DNA from: Magnetococcales bacterium HCHbin5
GTDB lineage: Bacteria; Pseudomonadota; Magnetococcia; Magnetococcales; Magnetaquicoccaceae
Assembly: GCA_002753505.1 (NCBI GenBank)
Contig: PEAG01000001.1
Span: forward strand, 1 to 64,000
Length of the DNA: 64,000 bases
Direction of reading: 5' to 3'
The notes below the pieces were generated by a model. The model worked only from the letters and a program-made list of their open reading frames with translations, made no database searches and had not been told where the DNA came from. A program made the position numbers and the translations under genes. Of the stretch, positions 1 to 10,062 are shown one piece after another (the stretch's first letter is position 1; each line of letters starts with the position of its first letter).

Positions 1-90
1 GGTGATTGGTGACGTGGCAATCGGTAACTTGCCAAACCGAGCCTACTCTTTTTCTACCCTGACAGCACCCCTTTCTGGCGTGCGATAATC

Positions 91-375
91 ATGGTCGGTG
101 GACGAAACGATGATCAAGGCCACTATACCTCATGGCACTTTCGTCACGAAGAACGGCTGATGCAGTCTCGCGACTACCCGAAAATGGATGCTCACAAAAA
201 AGAGCATAAGAGGTTTATTCTCCAGATACAAGATATACAGCGCAAATTCGAGCAAGGTGACAAATCGGCCCCATCAAAATTGAATGTATTGGTTAAAATC
301 TGGTTGAGCAATCATATTCTGCACATAGACAATCAATTGGCAGCCTTCCTGTTGTATGATGGCCAAAGTGTTTAG
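91..375 (+). pseudogene. Truncated bacteriohemerythrin (first helix missing)
   Basis: HFRHEERLM, HKKEHKRF and WLSNHILHIDNQ match hemerythrin helices B-D; the in-frame upstream sequence has no helix-A H..D motif and reaches a stop. Confidence 0.6.
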
Positions 376-483
376 GCCTGTTGCGTCCATTGTCCCTGGA
401 TGCTCGATTTGTTCGGTGTTTTTATTGTGTGGCATTAAACAGAACCAGCACAACACCTGGATCTTGGGAAAAAGGGAAATAAA

Positions 484-1044
484 ATGAGTGCTAAAGAAAT
501 GCTGGCTTTTCGTGAAGAGTTATCCAGACAGGGAATTCTGTTCTGTTATAGTGGCTATATTACGGAGGAGGTTTTGTCCAGTATTGGCAATACATTGAAA
601 CATAAATTGGAGATTGATAAAACCGACAAAAGGGTTTCCCGTGGCGTATTTTCCTTGTTTGTTGAGCAGGTTCAAAATTTGATTCGCTACTCTGCTGAAG
701 TGGAATCCAGTCATCAGAGTTCAGATCAACGCAGTATTGAACTGCGTTACGGATTATTAACTGTTGGGCAAAAAGAGGAACGCTATTTTGTGGCATGCGC
801 CAACATGGTGCCCAATCGTGATGTGGCACATCTTCGAGCCAATCTTGCCAAAATAAAAGAGATGGACTCCGTCGGGCTCAAAGCCCTGTACAAGGAGATA
901 CTCAAGGGAGAGACACCAGAGGGCAGCAAAGGTGCGGGTGTAGGCTTTGTGGATATCGCGCGCCGCGCCACCAATGGATTTGAGTTTGATTTTGTCGATG
1001 TCGATTCGGAATTCAGCTATTTTTTCTTGAAGGCATATATCTGA
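484..1044 (+). CDS. siaB: SiaB-family protein kinase (DUF6272-like)
   Basis: Overall sequence resembles SiaB; directly followed by a SiaC-like gene. Confidence 0.75.
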   Translation: MSAKEMLAFREELSRQGILFCYSGYITEEVLSSIGNTLKHKLEIDKTDKRVSRGVFSLFVEQVQNLIRYSAEVESSHQSSDQRSIELRYGLLTVGQKEERYFVACANMVPNRDVAHLRANLAKIKEMDSVGLKALYKEILKGETPEGSKGAGVGFVDIARRATNGFEFDFVDVDSEFSYFFLKAYI

Positions 1045-1084
1045 AAACATGCCCTGATTGGCATAAGAGCGAGGTTAAGAAATT

Positions 1085-1465
1085 ATGGATACCATCAAAA
1101 TTGAGGCTTCAGAGCGGTCACCCGGGGTTGATTTTGACTTTGCCGGCAATATTTTTTCTTTGCACGGAGAGTCGTATCCTGAGGATGTTTCCGCATTCTA
1201 TGGCCCGCTGGTCAAGGCTCTGCGGGAATATTTGGAACAACAAAATGGAGCCGAGATAACCTTTAATTTTGAGCTGGTCTATTTCAATTCCAGTTCGGCG
1301 AAGGTGCTTATCGGTTTGTTCGATCTGCTTGACTCTGCGGCGTCCGACAATCAGGTTGTCGTCAACTGGTATTTTGAGGAGGATGATGACAACATGAAGG
1401 AGTTGGGAGAGGAGTTTGGCGAGGAGTTGGAAAAAGCCACCTTCAACATGGTGGCAAGGGGTTGA
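1085..1465 (+). CDS. siaC: SiaC-family regulatory phosphoprotein (DUF1987-like)
   Basis: 126 aa; FNFELVYFNSSSAKVLIGLFDLLD typical of SiaC. Confidence 0.8.
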   Translation: MDTIKIEASERSPGVDFDFAGNIFSLHGESYPEDVSAFYGPLVKALREYLEQQNGAEITFNFELVYFNSSSAKVLIGLFDLLDSAASDNQVVVNWYFEEDDDNMKELGEEFGEELEKATFNMVARG

Positions 1466-1469
1466 ATGG

Positions 1470-2024
1470 ATGGAGTTTGACGGGTTTCAAATTGAGCAGG
1501 CGGTCATCGATGAAGGGGTATTACTGGTAAGGAGCAGACAAACCATGCAGACGGCTGTGCAACGGAAAAAAGAGATCAACCTATATGGTTCTGAGTCGGT
1601 CGAGTCCTCTTTCATGTGGACGGATGCCTTGCGTACCGGGCATGACGATATTGACCGGCAACACCAGGCCATGTACACGACTTTCAGGGGGGTGGCCAAT
1701 TTGCTGGATGACCCCGACACACATGTCCGCTATTGGCTCGGAATGGTGGTTCGCGCGACGGAAGAGTATGTGGTTACCCATTTTGAAGACGAAGAACAGT
1801 TGATGGCTACGCACGGCTATCCCGACTATCATGCGCATAAATTGTTGCATATAAAGATTGTTGAGGATCTGAAGTCACATCAGGCCAATATCAAGCGGTT
1901 GACGACAAAGGCAGAAGAGTTGACAGAGGCCAGAAACCTGCTCAGGTTCCTGGGGGAGTGGTTGAACCAGCATATCCTGGAGGAGGACACCAAGTTTGTT
2001 GCTCTGATGCGAACAACAAAATGA
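1470..2024 (+). CDS. Bacteriohemerythrin with N-terminal extension
   Basis: GHDDIDRQHQAMY, HFEDEEQLM, HAHKLLH, WLNQHILEEDTKF iron-ligand motifs. Confidence 0.9.
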   Translation: MEFDGFQIEQAVIDEGVLLVRSRQTMQTAVQRKKEINLYGSESVESSFMWTDALRTGHDDIDRQHQAMYTTFRGVANLLDDPDTHVRYWLGMVVRATEEYVVTHFEDEEQLMATHGYPDYHAHKLLHIKIVEDLKSHQANIKRLTTKAEELTEARNLLRFLGEWLNQHILEEDTKFVALMRTTK

Positions 2025-2168
2025 CGGCAGCCGCCATCAGTGCACGGTTGGTCGGGGTTGGGATTTGGATTTTTAAGGTGGATCGGTTTCCCTTTTGCGG
2101 TTGCAGAATCTCTCTGTTATGATGCGCCCCAGGTTTCGAGAGGCTATTGCATTTCAGGGAGTCGATAA

Positions 2169-3041
2169 TTGATGAAAAAATTTTTGCACCTATGCGTTGC
2201 GCTGTTGTTACTGGCAGGCATCACCCCAACGGCACTTTGTTTTGGAGAGGTTACCCCTTTCGATGTGGCGACCTTGCCTACGCCGGATACCAAGAGCAAA
2301 AACAGTTTTATTGAATCCATGGGTCCAGGCAAGGACCGGGCCATGCTGGCCTTGCGCTATGACCGTCTCCAGGCTGTCAAGCACAACAAGGATTTGACGG
2401 AAGACAAGGAAGCGAAAGCCTTCCTGTTGACTGCGCGGGAGTCTTTCGTGCTGCCACGTAATCTTCCCCGGGCTTATGATCATGCTTTTCTCGATATTGG
2501 CTACGGCGTGACCATTTCCGGTCCACACCTGGTGATGCGGATGACCTCCGCCCTGGATGTGCAGCCCGAAGACAAGGTGCTGGAGGTGGGGACCGGTTCC
2601 GGCTATCAGTCGGCCATCCTTGCCCATCTCTCCAACCATGTCTACTCGGTGGAGATTATCGAACCGCTTCACGAACGCACCAAAGGGTTGTATAAAAAAC
2701 TGGTGGAGGCCGGCGATCTGGAGTATCAGAATGTGCATCTGAAATCGGGAGATGGCTACTACGGCTGGGAGGAGAATGGCCCGTTCAACAAGATTATTGT
2801 CACCTGTGCCATTGACCATATTCCGCCCTCGCTGCTCAAGCAGTTGGCACCCAACGGCGTCATGGTGATTCCAGTGGGTCCGCCGGGCAAGCAGACCCTG
2901 CTGAAGGTTCAGAAAGAGGTGGATGCAGAGGGCAAGGTTGTCATCAGCCGCAAGGATGTCTACAACGGCAGACGTTCCGTCTCCTTTGTGCCTTTTACCA
3001 AAGAGAAAGGTGGTACCTGGAGCGGCAAGGGTAACCATTGA
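2169..3041 (+). CDS. Protein-L-isoaspartate O-methyltransferase-like protein with signal peptide
   Basis: N-terminal signal sequence; VLEVGTGSGYQSAILAHL SAM-binding motif; PCMT-like C-terminal part. Confidence 0.8.
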   Translation: MMKKFLHLCVALLLLAGITPTALCFGEVTPFDVATLPTPDTKSKNSFIESMGPGKDRAMLALRYDRLQAVKHNKDLTEDKEAKAFLLTARESFVLPRNLPRAYDHAFLDIGYGVTISGPHLVMRMTSALDVQPEDKVLEVGTGSGYQSAILAHLSNHVYSVEIIEPLHERTKGLYKKLVEAGDLEYQNVHLKSGDGYYGWEENGPFNKIIVTCAIDHIPPSLLKQLAPNGVMVIPVGPPGKQTLLKVQKEVDAEGKVVISRKDVYNGRRSVSFVPFTKEKGGTWSGKGNH

Positions 3042-5635
3042 GCAACCCCTCCCAGGCTGTCGTGCCGGGAACCGCAGCCCGGCACCTCTCCTTTTTGCTT
3101 GCGGTCTTTTTGATTGCCGGTTCCATCATTGCCTTGCAGATTACCGTCATGCGGCTCTATGCCATCTCCGGCTGGGCCCATTTTGGATCCCTGGTGGTGA
3201 GTGTCGCCATGTTCGGTTTTGGCCTCGCCAGTACCGTCATGTGTCTGGGCAAGGATCTGTTTGAAAACCATCTCCAGCGGATCGCCCGGCTGGCTCTGTT
3301 GTTGCTTGGCCCTCTGACGGTTGTCGGCAATGTGCTGGCCCAGAATGCCCAGTTCAACCCCATCTTTTTGCTGGCAGACAATCGGCAGTTTCTCAATCTG
3401 AGCCTCAACCTGCTGGCCTATGCGGTGCCTTTCCTGGTGGGGGCTCTGCTGTTGGGCCTCTTTTTTCTCGCTGGCCGCCGATATTTTCAACAGACCTATG
3501 CTGCGGACATGACCGGTTCGGGGGTGGCGGGGTTGCTCTGCCTGGCCGCCATGCAGTGGTTGATGCCGGAGCGGTTGTTGTTGCTGCCGTTGTTGCTTTG
3601 GTGGGGGGCTGCCATGGCCTGGTTTCATGCCTGGAGGGACCGGCACGGTTACTGGCAGGTGACCCTGTCTGCCCTGGTTTCGTTGTCGCTGCTTTTTCTG
3701 TTGCCCCAGATTCAGGTCTCTCCCTACAAAGGGGTGAGCTACGCCAATAAATTTCCCGATTCCAAGCGCATCTATCAGGCGGCGGGTGCCCACGGTCTGC
3801 TGGAAATATTCAGCAGCTCTTATTTTCATTTTGCACCCGGCCTGAGCGACATGGCCTCTTTGAGCATGGAAGAGCTGCCGGAAAATACCTATATCAGCAT
3901 GTACCTGGACAGCGATGGCCCCATCGGCATCATGAAGGCCATCCCGCAACAGCAGAACGACTATTACCGGTTTTTGCCCATGTACATGCCCTATCTGCTG
4001 CGACCGGCACCGGAAACGGTTTTTGTCGTGCAGTTCGGTGGTGGTATCTCCACCCGGGTGGCTCTGGCCAGCGGTGCCAGACAGGTCACCGTGGCGGAAG
4101 GGAACCCGATGATCCCGCAAGCCTTCTCAAGCGATGCCATCAAACGGTTCACGGGAGATTTCCTGGCAGATCCCCGTCTGACCCTGGCTCCCATGGATGG
4201 CCATCTGTTCATTCGCAGCAACACCCACCGTTTCCAGGTTATCGATCTCAGTCTGGCCGACTCCACCGGACTTTCCAGCCCCGGTGGCTTTTCTGTCACG
4301 GAAAAATATCTCTATACCCAGGAGAGCATGGCCGCCTACATGAACGCCCTGGAACCCGGCGGGGTGCTGGCCGTGACGGTATGGAACAAGGAGGATCCAC
4401 CCAAATCGACCCTGCGGCTTTTCAATACCTTGGCAGCGGCCGGGCGGGAGACTGCCGGGGAGCTGGCGGCCGACTCTTTCTATGTGGTGCAGGTGTTTCT
4501 TTCCACCGCCACCGTGTTGTACAAAAAGGGCGGTTTTACCCCTGCCGAGTTGGCCACGCTGGATGCCCATGCGCAGCAGATGGCGTTTGATGTGGTCTAC
4601 CGACCGGGAGAGCGTTTCCAGGGCGATGCGGCTGCCATGCTGGCAGGATTTCGCCAACTGGTGCTGGGAGGCAACAGCCCGCGGTCGGTGAGCAGCATTC
4701 CGGCAACGGACAAGGTTGAGCCGGATGGTGCGGAAGAGGGTACAGACCTTACGGTGCCCTCCTTGTATCGTCTGATGCTGGATCGCATGATGCATAATGA
4801 GCAGCAGGAGGATATCAAAGCCTACCCTTTCGACATTGCTCCCTTGACGGATGATCGTCCCTATTTTGCGGGCTTTGTGCGCCTGCAGGATCTTCCAAGC
4901 TTTGTCAACCGCCTGGAGGTTATCTCGGATGAGTGGGGCTATTTGCTGCTGTGGTTGACCTTGGGGCAGTCGGCTGTGGCCGGGGCGTTGTTGCTCTCTC
5001 TGCCCATTCTCTTTGGCTGGCGAACCATTTTTGCGCCCCAACCCGGCAAGCTCGGCATATTGGGCTATTTTGCCGCGTTGGGGTTGGGGTATATACTGGT
5101 GGAGGTGGCATTGATCGGCAAGTTTATCAATGCGCTGGGTAATCCGGTCACCTCCACCAGCGTGTTGATCACAGGTATGCTGATCAGTACCGGCCTGGGT
5201 TCGCTGTTCTCCGGTCGCACAGTGGAACGGGCCGCCATCGTCATGCCGCGCATTTTTTTGGCTATTGCAGCCATTCTGGTACTTTATGGTGTAGCCCTGG
5301 AGATATGGCTGCCGGTTATTGGTACCCTCTCCTGGCGCACTGCTGCCTGCATCCTGCTTTTGTTCCCGCCGGCCTTTCTCATGGGGTTTCCGTTTGCCAC
5401 CGGGATGAGCTGGCTGGCTAAATTGGGCAAGGAGCCATTTTTTCTATGGGCGTGGGGAATCAACGGAATCTTTTCGGTTATGGGGGCAGTGTTGGTGCCC
5501 ATCATTGCCGTGAATGTGGGACTGTCTGCCAACCTTTATCTGGCAGGAGCCCTCTATTTGCTGGCTTGGCCGTGCTTTTTCGCCCTGCTGCGTCCTGCGC
5601 CCACCCCCCGGGCCTGCTGTGGATCCTCTTCCTGA
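3038..5635 (+). CDS. Polytopic membrane protein with spermidine-synthase-like domain
   Basis: Many hydrophobic segments flanking VVQFGGGISTRVALASGARQVTVAEGNP; TTG start overlapping previous gene. Confidence 0.7.
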   Translation: MSNPSQAVVPGTAARHLSFLLAVFLIAGSIIALQITVMRLYAISGWAHFGSLVVSVAMFGFGLASTVMCLGKDLFENHLQRIARLALLLLGPLTVVGNVLAQNAQFNPIFLLADNRQFLNLSLNLLAYAVPFLVGALLLGLFFLAGRRYFQQTYAADMTGSGVAGLLCLAAMQWLMPERLLLLPLLLWWGAAMAWFHAWRDRHGYWQVTLSALVSLSLLFLLPQIQVSPYKGVSYANKFPDSKRIYQAAGAHGLLEIFSSSYFHFAPGLSDMASLSMEELPENTYISMYLDSDGPIGIMKAIPQQQNDYYRFLPMYMPYLLRPAPETVFVVQFGGGISTRVALASGARQVTVAEGNPMIPQAFSSDAIKRFTGDFLADPRLTLAPMDGHLFIRSNTHRFQVIDLSLADSTGLSSPGGFSVTEKYLYTQESMAAYMNALEPGGVLAVTVWNKEDPPKSTLRLFNTLAAAGRETAGELAADSFYVVQVFLSTATVLYKKGGFTPAELATLDAHAQQMAFDVVYRPGERFQGDAAAMLAGFRQLVLGGNSPRSVSSIPATDKVEPDGAEEGTDLTVPSLYRLMLDRMMHNEQQEDIKAYPFDIAPLTDDRPYFAGFVRLQDLPSFVNRLEVISDEWGYLLLWLTLGQSAVAGALLLSLPILFGWRTIFAPQPGKLGILGYFAALGLGYILVEVALIGKFINALGNPVTSTSVLITGMLISTGLGSLFSGRTVERAAIVMPRIFLAIAAILVLYGVALEIWLPVIGTLSWRTAACILLLFPPAFLMGFPFATGMSWLAKLGKEPFFLWAWGINGIFSVMGAVLVPIIAVNVGLSANLYLAGALYLLAWPCFFALLRPAPTPRACCGSSS

Positions 5636-6618
5636 CGGCGTCGGCCTTGCTGCAGGGATGTGCCAGCATGACCGATGAGGCAGCCATTCGCTATGAGAGG
5701 GTATGCCATAAAAAACCGGCCTGCCAGGTAACCCTGATGGCTCACATCCCTCATGCGCCTTTTCCCTACGATGGCCCGGTGGGGGACAGCGGTCAACCTT
5801 TTTTTGATCACAGTGATCCGGTCAGCGGCCAGCGCATGCATACGGTGGGCGAGGGGATTTATTATTCGGAATCTCCACATTATCGAAACAATCGGGTACT
5901 CATTCATCTGCCTCCCCATTTCAAGCCGGAGGCACCTTTCGAGATTCTGCTTTTTTTCCACGGTCACAATGCCGAACTCAACCGCACTCTGGTGGGGGAG
6001 ATGGCCCTGTTGCAACAGCTCAACGCGGTTGATCGCAACCTGTTGTTGGTGGCTCCCCAGCTGGTTCTGGATGCCGCAGATTCCAGTCCTGGCAAGCTTT
6101 ATCGGTCTCGGGGGGTTGATAAAATGCTGCGTGATCTTACGCAGGTGTTGGGAGAAGAGAAGGGAGAGAGCTTTGCGGCCCGTTTCGGTCGGGCCCCGGT
6201 GCTGCTGGCGGCTTTCAGTGGTGGTTACCGTGCCCTGGCCTACAGCCTGGAGCGGGGATTTGCCGACGAGCAGGAGCGGGACAAACGGGTGAAGGGCGTA
6301 CTCCTGCTGGATGGCCTGTACGGTGAACTGGACAGGTATACGGCCTGGTTATGGCATCGGAACAGGCGCGGTTTTTTTGTCAACTTGTACGGTCCTTCCA
6401 GTGCCCCCTTCTCCCGGGAGTTGGAGCAAAAACTGGAGGCGGCCAGGGTGCCCTGGTCAGAGACCTTGCCCAAAAAGATTCGGTCGAGGGCCATCTGCTC
6501 CCTGATGGTGGAGACACCACATGCATCCATCTTTTGGCAGGGACCACCCCGCTGGCCTTTGGTGGAGATTCTTAAACGGCTTGCCACCTCACAGTCGCCC
6601 GGGAAAAGGGCGGATTGA
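5572..6618 (+). CDS. Putative lipoprotein with alpha/beta-hydrolase-like fold
   Basis: LLQGC lipobox; ILLFFHGHNAE and AAFSGGYRAL nucleophile-elbow-like motif; start codon uncertain. Confidence 0.5.
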   Translation: MLFRPAASCAHPPGLLWILFLTASALLQGCASMTDEAAIRYERVCHKKPACQVTLMAHIPHAPFPYDGPVGDSGQPFFDHSDPVSGQRMHTVGEGIYYSESPHYRNNRVLIHLPPHFKPEAPFEILLFFHGHNAELNRTLVGEMALLQQLNAVDRNLLLVAPQLVLDAADSSPGKLYRSRGVDKMLRDLTQVLGEEKGESFAARFGRAPVLLAAFSGGYRALAYSLERGFADEQERDKRVKGVLLLDGLYGELDRYTAWLWHRNRRGFFVNLYGPSSAPFSRELEQKLEAARVPWSETLPKKIRSRAICSLMVETPHASIFWQGPPRWPLVEILKRLATSQSPGKRAD

Positions 6619-6649
6619 TCTCCTGGATGGTCCCAACCACCCTGTCTGC

Positions 6650-7129
6650 TCAGTCGTCGTGCAAATCGCGGGGTTGACCGGCCTTTTGCAGTCGGTTCCG
6701 GATACCTTTTTCCCACAAGCGCACCTCTCCATCCACAATTCTGAACAGGGGGTGTGCGTCAGGAACGGACAGCTCTCGCCATTGGGTCAGGGTTGCCGGA
6801 TTTCGCACCGCCAGTTTTTGTTGCAGGTGCCTCCACTCGAACAGCAGTTGGCCTGTTGTCTCCTCAACCAGACCAACCGCCGCCGGGTGGCGGATTCGGG
6901 CAGCATCGAAGTGGTATCCTCGCCTTCGCGCCTCTTCCAGGACGCCTGTCAGATAACTGGCTATGGAGCCACGGGGATCCGGGCAGTCAAGCAGACGGAG
7001 CAGCTGTGGGTGTCTGCGATACCCCCGGGTTTTACCACACAACACGGCTTGCGCCAACAACGCCTCCCGCCACAGGGCGACAAGGCCCTTGGCGTCAAGA
7101 TACCTGGGATGGAGTGTCCAAAGTCTCAT
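6650..7129 (-). CDS. Pyrimidine dimer DNA glycosylase family protein
   Basis: MRLWTLHPRYLDAKGLVALWREALLAQAVL start typical of the family. Confidence 0.75.
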   Translation of the reverse strand: MRLWTLHPRYLDAKGLVALWREALLAQAVLCGKTRGYRRHPQLLRLLDCPDPRGSIASYLTGVLEEARRRGYHFDAARIRHPAAVGLVEETTGQLLFEWRHLQQKLAVRNPATLTQWRELSVPDAHPLFRIVDGEVRLWEKGIRNRLQKAGQPRDLHDD

Positions 7130-7480
7130 GGATAAGCGGGTTGGTTGCGCAAACTTGTCTTCCGGGTTCAACCACCGCCGGCTGTCAAGACGCAAAAGAT
7201 GCTGCTTTTCGTCTCGGCCAGCAGGCGGTTGTTGCTGTTCCGGCACCACATCGCTTGATCATAACCCATCAAAATTTTTCAAGCCAGATTTGGTGGAGTG
7301 GGAAGGGTAACTGTTTTTATCAGAAAAATTTCTCACGAACATCGGTGGTGGATTCGACACCGATTCTGTCAAAATTAAACTCAAGAAACCTTTTTGCCTT
7401 GCGTCTGCCCAGACTGTGCAGGAAGGTCAAATATTCCCAATCAGGGTTCAATTTGGATGAAACGCTGAACAGCCGTTCGT

Positions 7481-8227
7481 TCAATTATCGCGCTGATTGC
7501 GGGGCAGGCCAGCCTTGAGAATCTGCTCTAGCATGCGGGTGTTCATGCCTGTTTGTATGCCAATGATCCCATCCACAATCAGTTGGCATTTCATCTGCTC
7601 CTCTTTGCTGTAGTGGTGGAGCTTGATTGCCAGGGGGATGGTGATGGCATTGGCGACAATGGCACCGTACATGGTGGCCAGCAGTGCTGTAGCCATGGAC
7701 GGGCCAATCTTGGAGGGGTCACTCATGTTGGAGAGCATTTCCACCATGCCAACCAGTGTTCCCACCATGCCAAAGGCAGGAGCCGCTTCACCCATGCTTT
7801 CCCACATGACAATACCAACATGGTGACGTTCAGCCATATACTCGATCTCTTTGCTCAATATCTCTTTCATCAATTTTGGATCTACACCATCTGAACAGAG
7901 CCGCAGAGCCCCTTTGAGAAAGTCGTTACTGGTTTGAACCTTTTCCAGTGCCACCAAACCGCTTTTGCGAGCGATATTGGAAATGTCCACCAGTTGCCCG
8001 ATGATCTCCTTGATCTCTTCGTGGGGTGAAAAAAATGCCTTTTTAAGGATTTTACCGGATACTTTCAGGTCGCTCATGCCAAATTTGACAAACGTGCTGC
8101 CCAGCAAGCCGCCAAAGACAACAATCAAGGCATGGGTGCTGTAAAATAACGTGATGTTGTGACCCATGAGACCGAGTACCACACTGGCACCAACAACCAA
8201 CCCGATAATAGTTGCGATATCCATCAA
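7481..8227 (-). CDS. motA: Flagellar motor stator protein MotA/PomA
   Basis: GVDPKLMKEIL, PAFGMVGTLVGMVEML, ATMYGAIVANAITIPLA. Confidence 0.9.
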   Translation of the reverse strand: MMDIATIIGLVVGASVVLGLMGHNITLFYSTHALIVVFGGLLGSTFVKFGMSDLKVSGKILKKAFFSPHEEIKEIIGQLVDISNIARKSGLVALEKVQTSNDFLKGALRLCSDGVDPKLMKEILSKEIEYMAERHHVGIVMWESMGEAAPAFGMVGTLVGMVEMLSNMSDPSKIGPSMATALLATMYGAIVANAITIPLAIKLHHYSKEEQMKCQLIVDGIIGIQTGMNTRMLEQILKAGLPRNQRDN

Positions 8228-8275
8228 CTGCCCTCTTGCATTAATATGTTGTCCCTGTGGACCCTTGCGGTTTCC

Positions 8276-9079
8276 CTACTCTTCTGGATTAGTCGTTTTC
8301 GATATTCTGATTTCCACGCTCTCTTGCTGCGCTTTGGCATCGGATTCCAACCTTTCATCCACTGTTTTGGTAACGCTGGATATTTGGATGCGGTTGGACA
8401 GGATACCGCCTTGATTTTCAAACAACCGGGCTATGCTGGCGGCCTCTTGGACGCTGGATTGCCAGTCAGGGGGGCTGCCTGCCCTCTTTGTGTGTAAAAT
8501 GTTTATCTCTACCATGACGGGCAAAAGCTTGATAATGGAAGCGATTTTAACCAAATCAGCCTGAGCCGAATCCTCTATCGTCGTGCCTTCTGCCGGGAAA
8601 ACGGCATTCCTGTCTATTTGAATAATAATGTTTTCTTCATCATCAATCAGTTTGGCCTGTCCCTGATCAATACGGAAGAACAGCACCTGCTCTACCTGCT
8701 CCTTGATCTGCATGAGCTGAATCTTTTTCTGAAATTCAATGGAGATCACATGATAACTTTTGGGAATGGGCGGTATACCCTCATCCGGGTTTTTGGAACC
8801 AAATGCATCCCGCAAGGAACCGGCGAGGGTCAAATATTTACCTTTCTCTTGTGTCGAATAGGCGACAATAATGACAAACAGGCACAACAGCAAAGTGACC
8901 ATGTCTGCCCAGGAAATAAACCAGAGTGGCGTACCTTTTTTGCATGTGGGACATCTTTTTGTGTCACTCGCAGGATTTTCAGGGAATGGCTTGGCTTGAC
9001 CATTTTCCTTGAATGGTTGTTCTGGCATATTACCTCGATCTGGAGATGTTCCTGTTTGGTGAACACAGGCCAAACCCAT
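8276..9079 (-). CDS. MotB-like stator protein, paralog 1
   Basis: PLWFISWADMVTLLLCLFVIIVAYS plug/TM motif; divergent OmpA-like C-terminus; CPTCKKG N-terminal motif. Confidence 0.85.
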   Translation of the reverse strand: MGLACVHQTGTSPDRGNMPEQPFKENGQAKPFPENPASDTKRCPTCKKGTPLWFISWADMVTLLLCLFVIIVAYSTQEKGKYLTLAGSLRDAFGSKNPDEGIPPIPKSYHVISIEFQKKIQLMQIKEQVEQVLFFRIDQGQAKLIDDEENIIIQIDRNAVFPAEGTTIEDSAQADLVKIASIIKLLPVMVEINILHTKRAGSPPDWQSSVQEAASIARLFENQGGILSNRIQISSVTKTVDERLESDAKAQQESVEIRISKTTNPEE

Positions 9080-9285
9080 TTTCGACGGTAGTTGGCATGT
9101 GAAGCAATATCAGGCGACGCAAAATGATATACGATCCAATATTCGACAAGTATCAATTGTTGAGCGTATTGTATCAATTTTCTGTTATATATAACCTTTG
9201 TACGATCATCGACGACTCCTTGAATGCGTATCCGTGAGGCTTGAAGCGAAATCGCTTAAAGTTCAAGGCGTGTGTTTCAAATGGG

Positions 9286-10032
9286 TTATTTGTCTGTTGC
9301 TATGACCCTGATTTCAATTTTATCTTTTGTTGGCCGTTTTTTTTCCATCTGATCATCTCCCCGCGCCACGACTGGCAGAGTGGTTGCCCGGATACGGTCA
9401 TTGGAAATATCGCCCTGTTGTTCAAAAAAATTGGCAATGGCTATTGTCTCTTCTTCCCCGGCACTCCAGTTGAATGGTTTGCCTGGTACGCTGGCTGGAA
9501 TGGAACGTATCTCCAATGTGTTGGGTAAATTTTTGACGATTGCAACAAAATCGGCCAGCATGAGCTGGCTGGAGCTGTTCAGCGTTTCGGTGTTGGTTTG
9601 AAAAATGGCATCCCTGTTGATCTGCAACACAATACCCGTCGGATCCTGGAACGCATTCGCCTGTCCCTCATCGATCAAGGGCAGGAGGACCACTCGTACC
9701 TGTTCAGCCAAGCGGCCCAATTGAATGGGCCTCTGAAATTGCATGCCAACCGGGTTGTATCCCATGGGTGTTGGGCGTTTGCTTTTTGCTTGGCTGTTGC
9801 CGCCAAAGGAGTCTTTCATGGAGCCGGCCACTGTCTGGAACTTGCCCATATCCTGTGTTGAATAGGCAACGATAATGACAAACAGACACAGCAGCAGGGT
9901 GACCATGTCTGCCCAGGAGATAAACCATAATGGGGTGCCCTTCTTGCATGTCGGACACTTTTTCTTGGCATTCTGGTAGGGCAGATTCGGTTTTTCTTTG
10001 CCTGCCACTTCACTCCCGGACATCTTTTGCAC
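9286..10032 (-). CDS. MotB-like stator protein, paralog 2
   Basis: Same CPTCKKGTPLWFISWADMVTLLLCLFVIIVAYSTQ segment as paralog 1; divergent C-terminus. Confidence 0.85.
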   Translation of the reverse strand: MQKMSGSEVAGKEKPNLPYQNAKKKCPTCKKGTPLWFISWADMVTLLLCLFVIIVAYSTQDMGKFQTVAGSMKDSFGGNSQAKSKRPTPMGYNPVGMQFQRPIQLGRLAEQVRVVLLPLIDEGQANAFQDPTGIVLQINRDAIFQTNTETLNSSSQLMLADFVAIVKNLPNTLEIRSIPASVPGKPFNWSAGEEETIAIANFFEQQGDISNDRIRATTLPVVARGDDQMEKKRPTKDKIEIRVIATDK

Positions 10033-10062
10033 CCTCCACTAACGGTGTATATCGATAGCAGT

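Noticed and set aside
2960-4120. 386-aa minus-strand ORF
   Set aside because: Antisense to the spermidine-synthase-like gene; low-complexity Gln/His-rich
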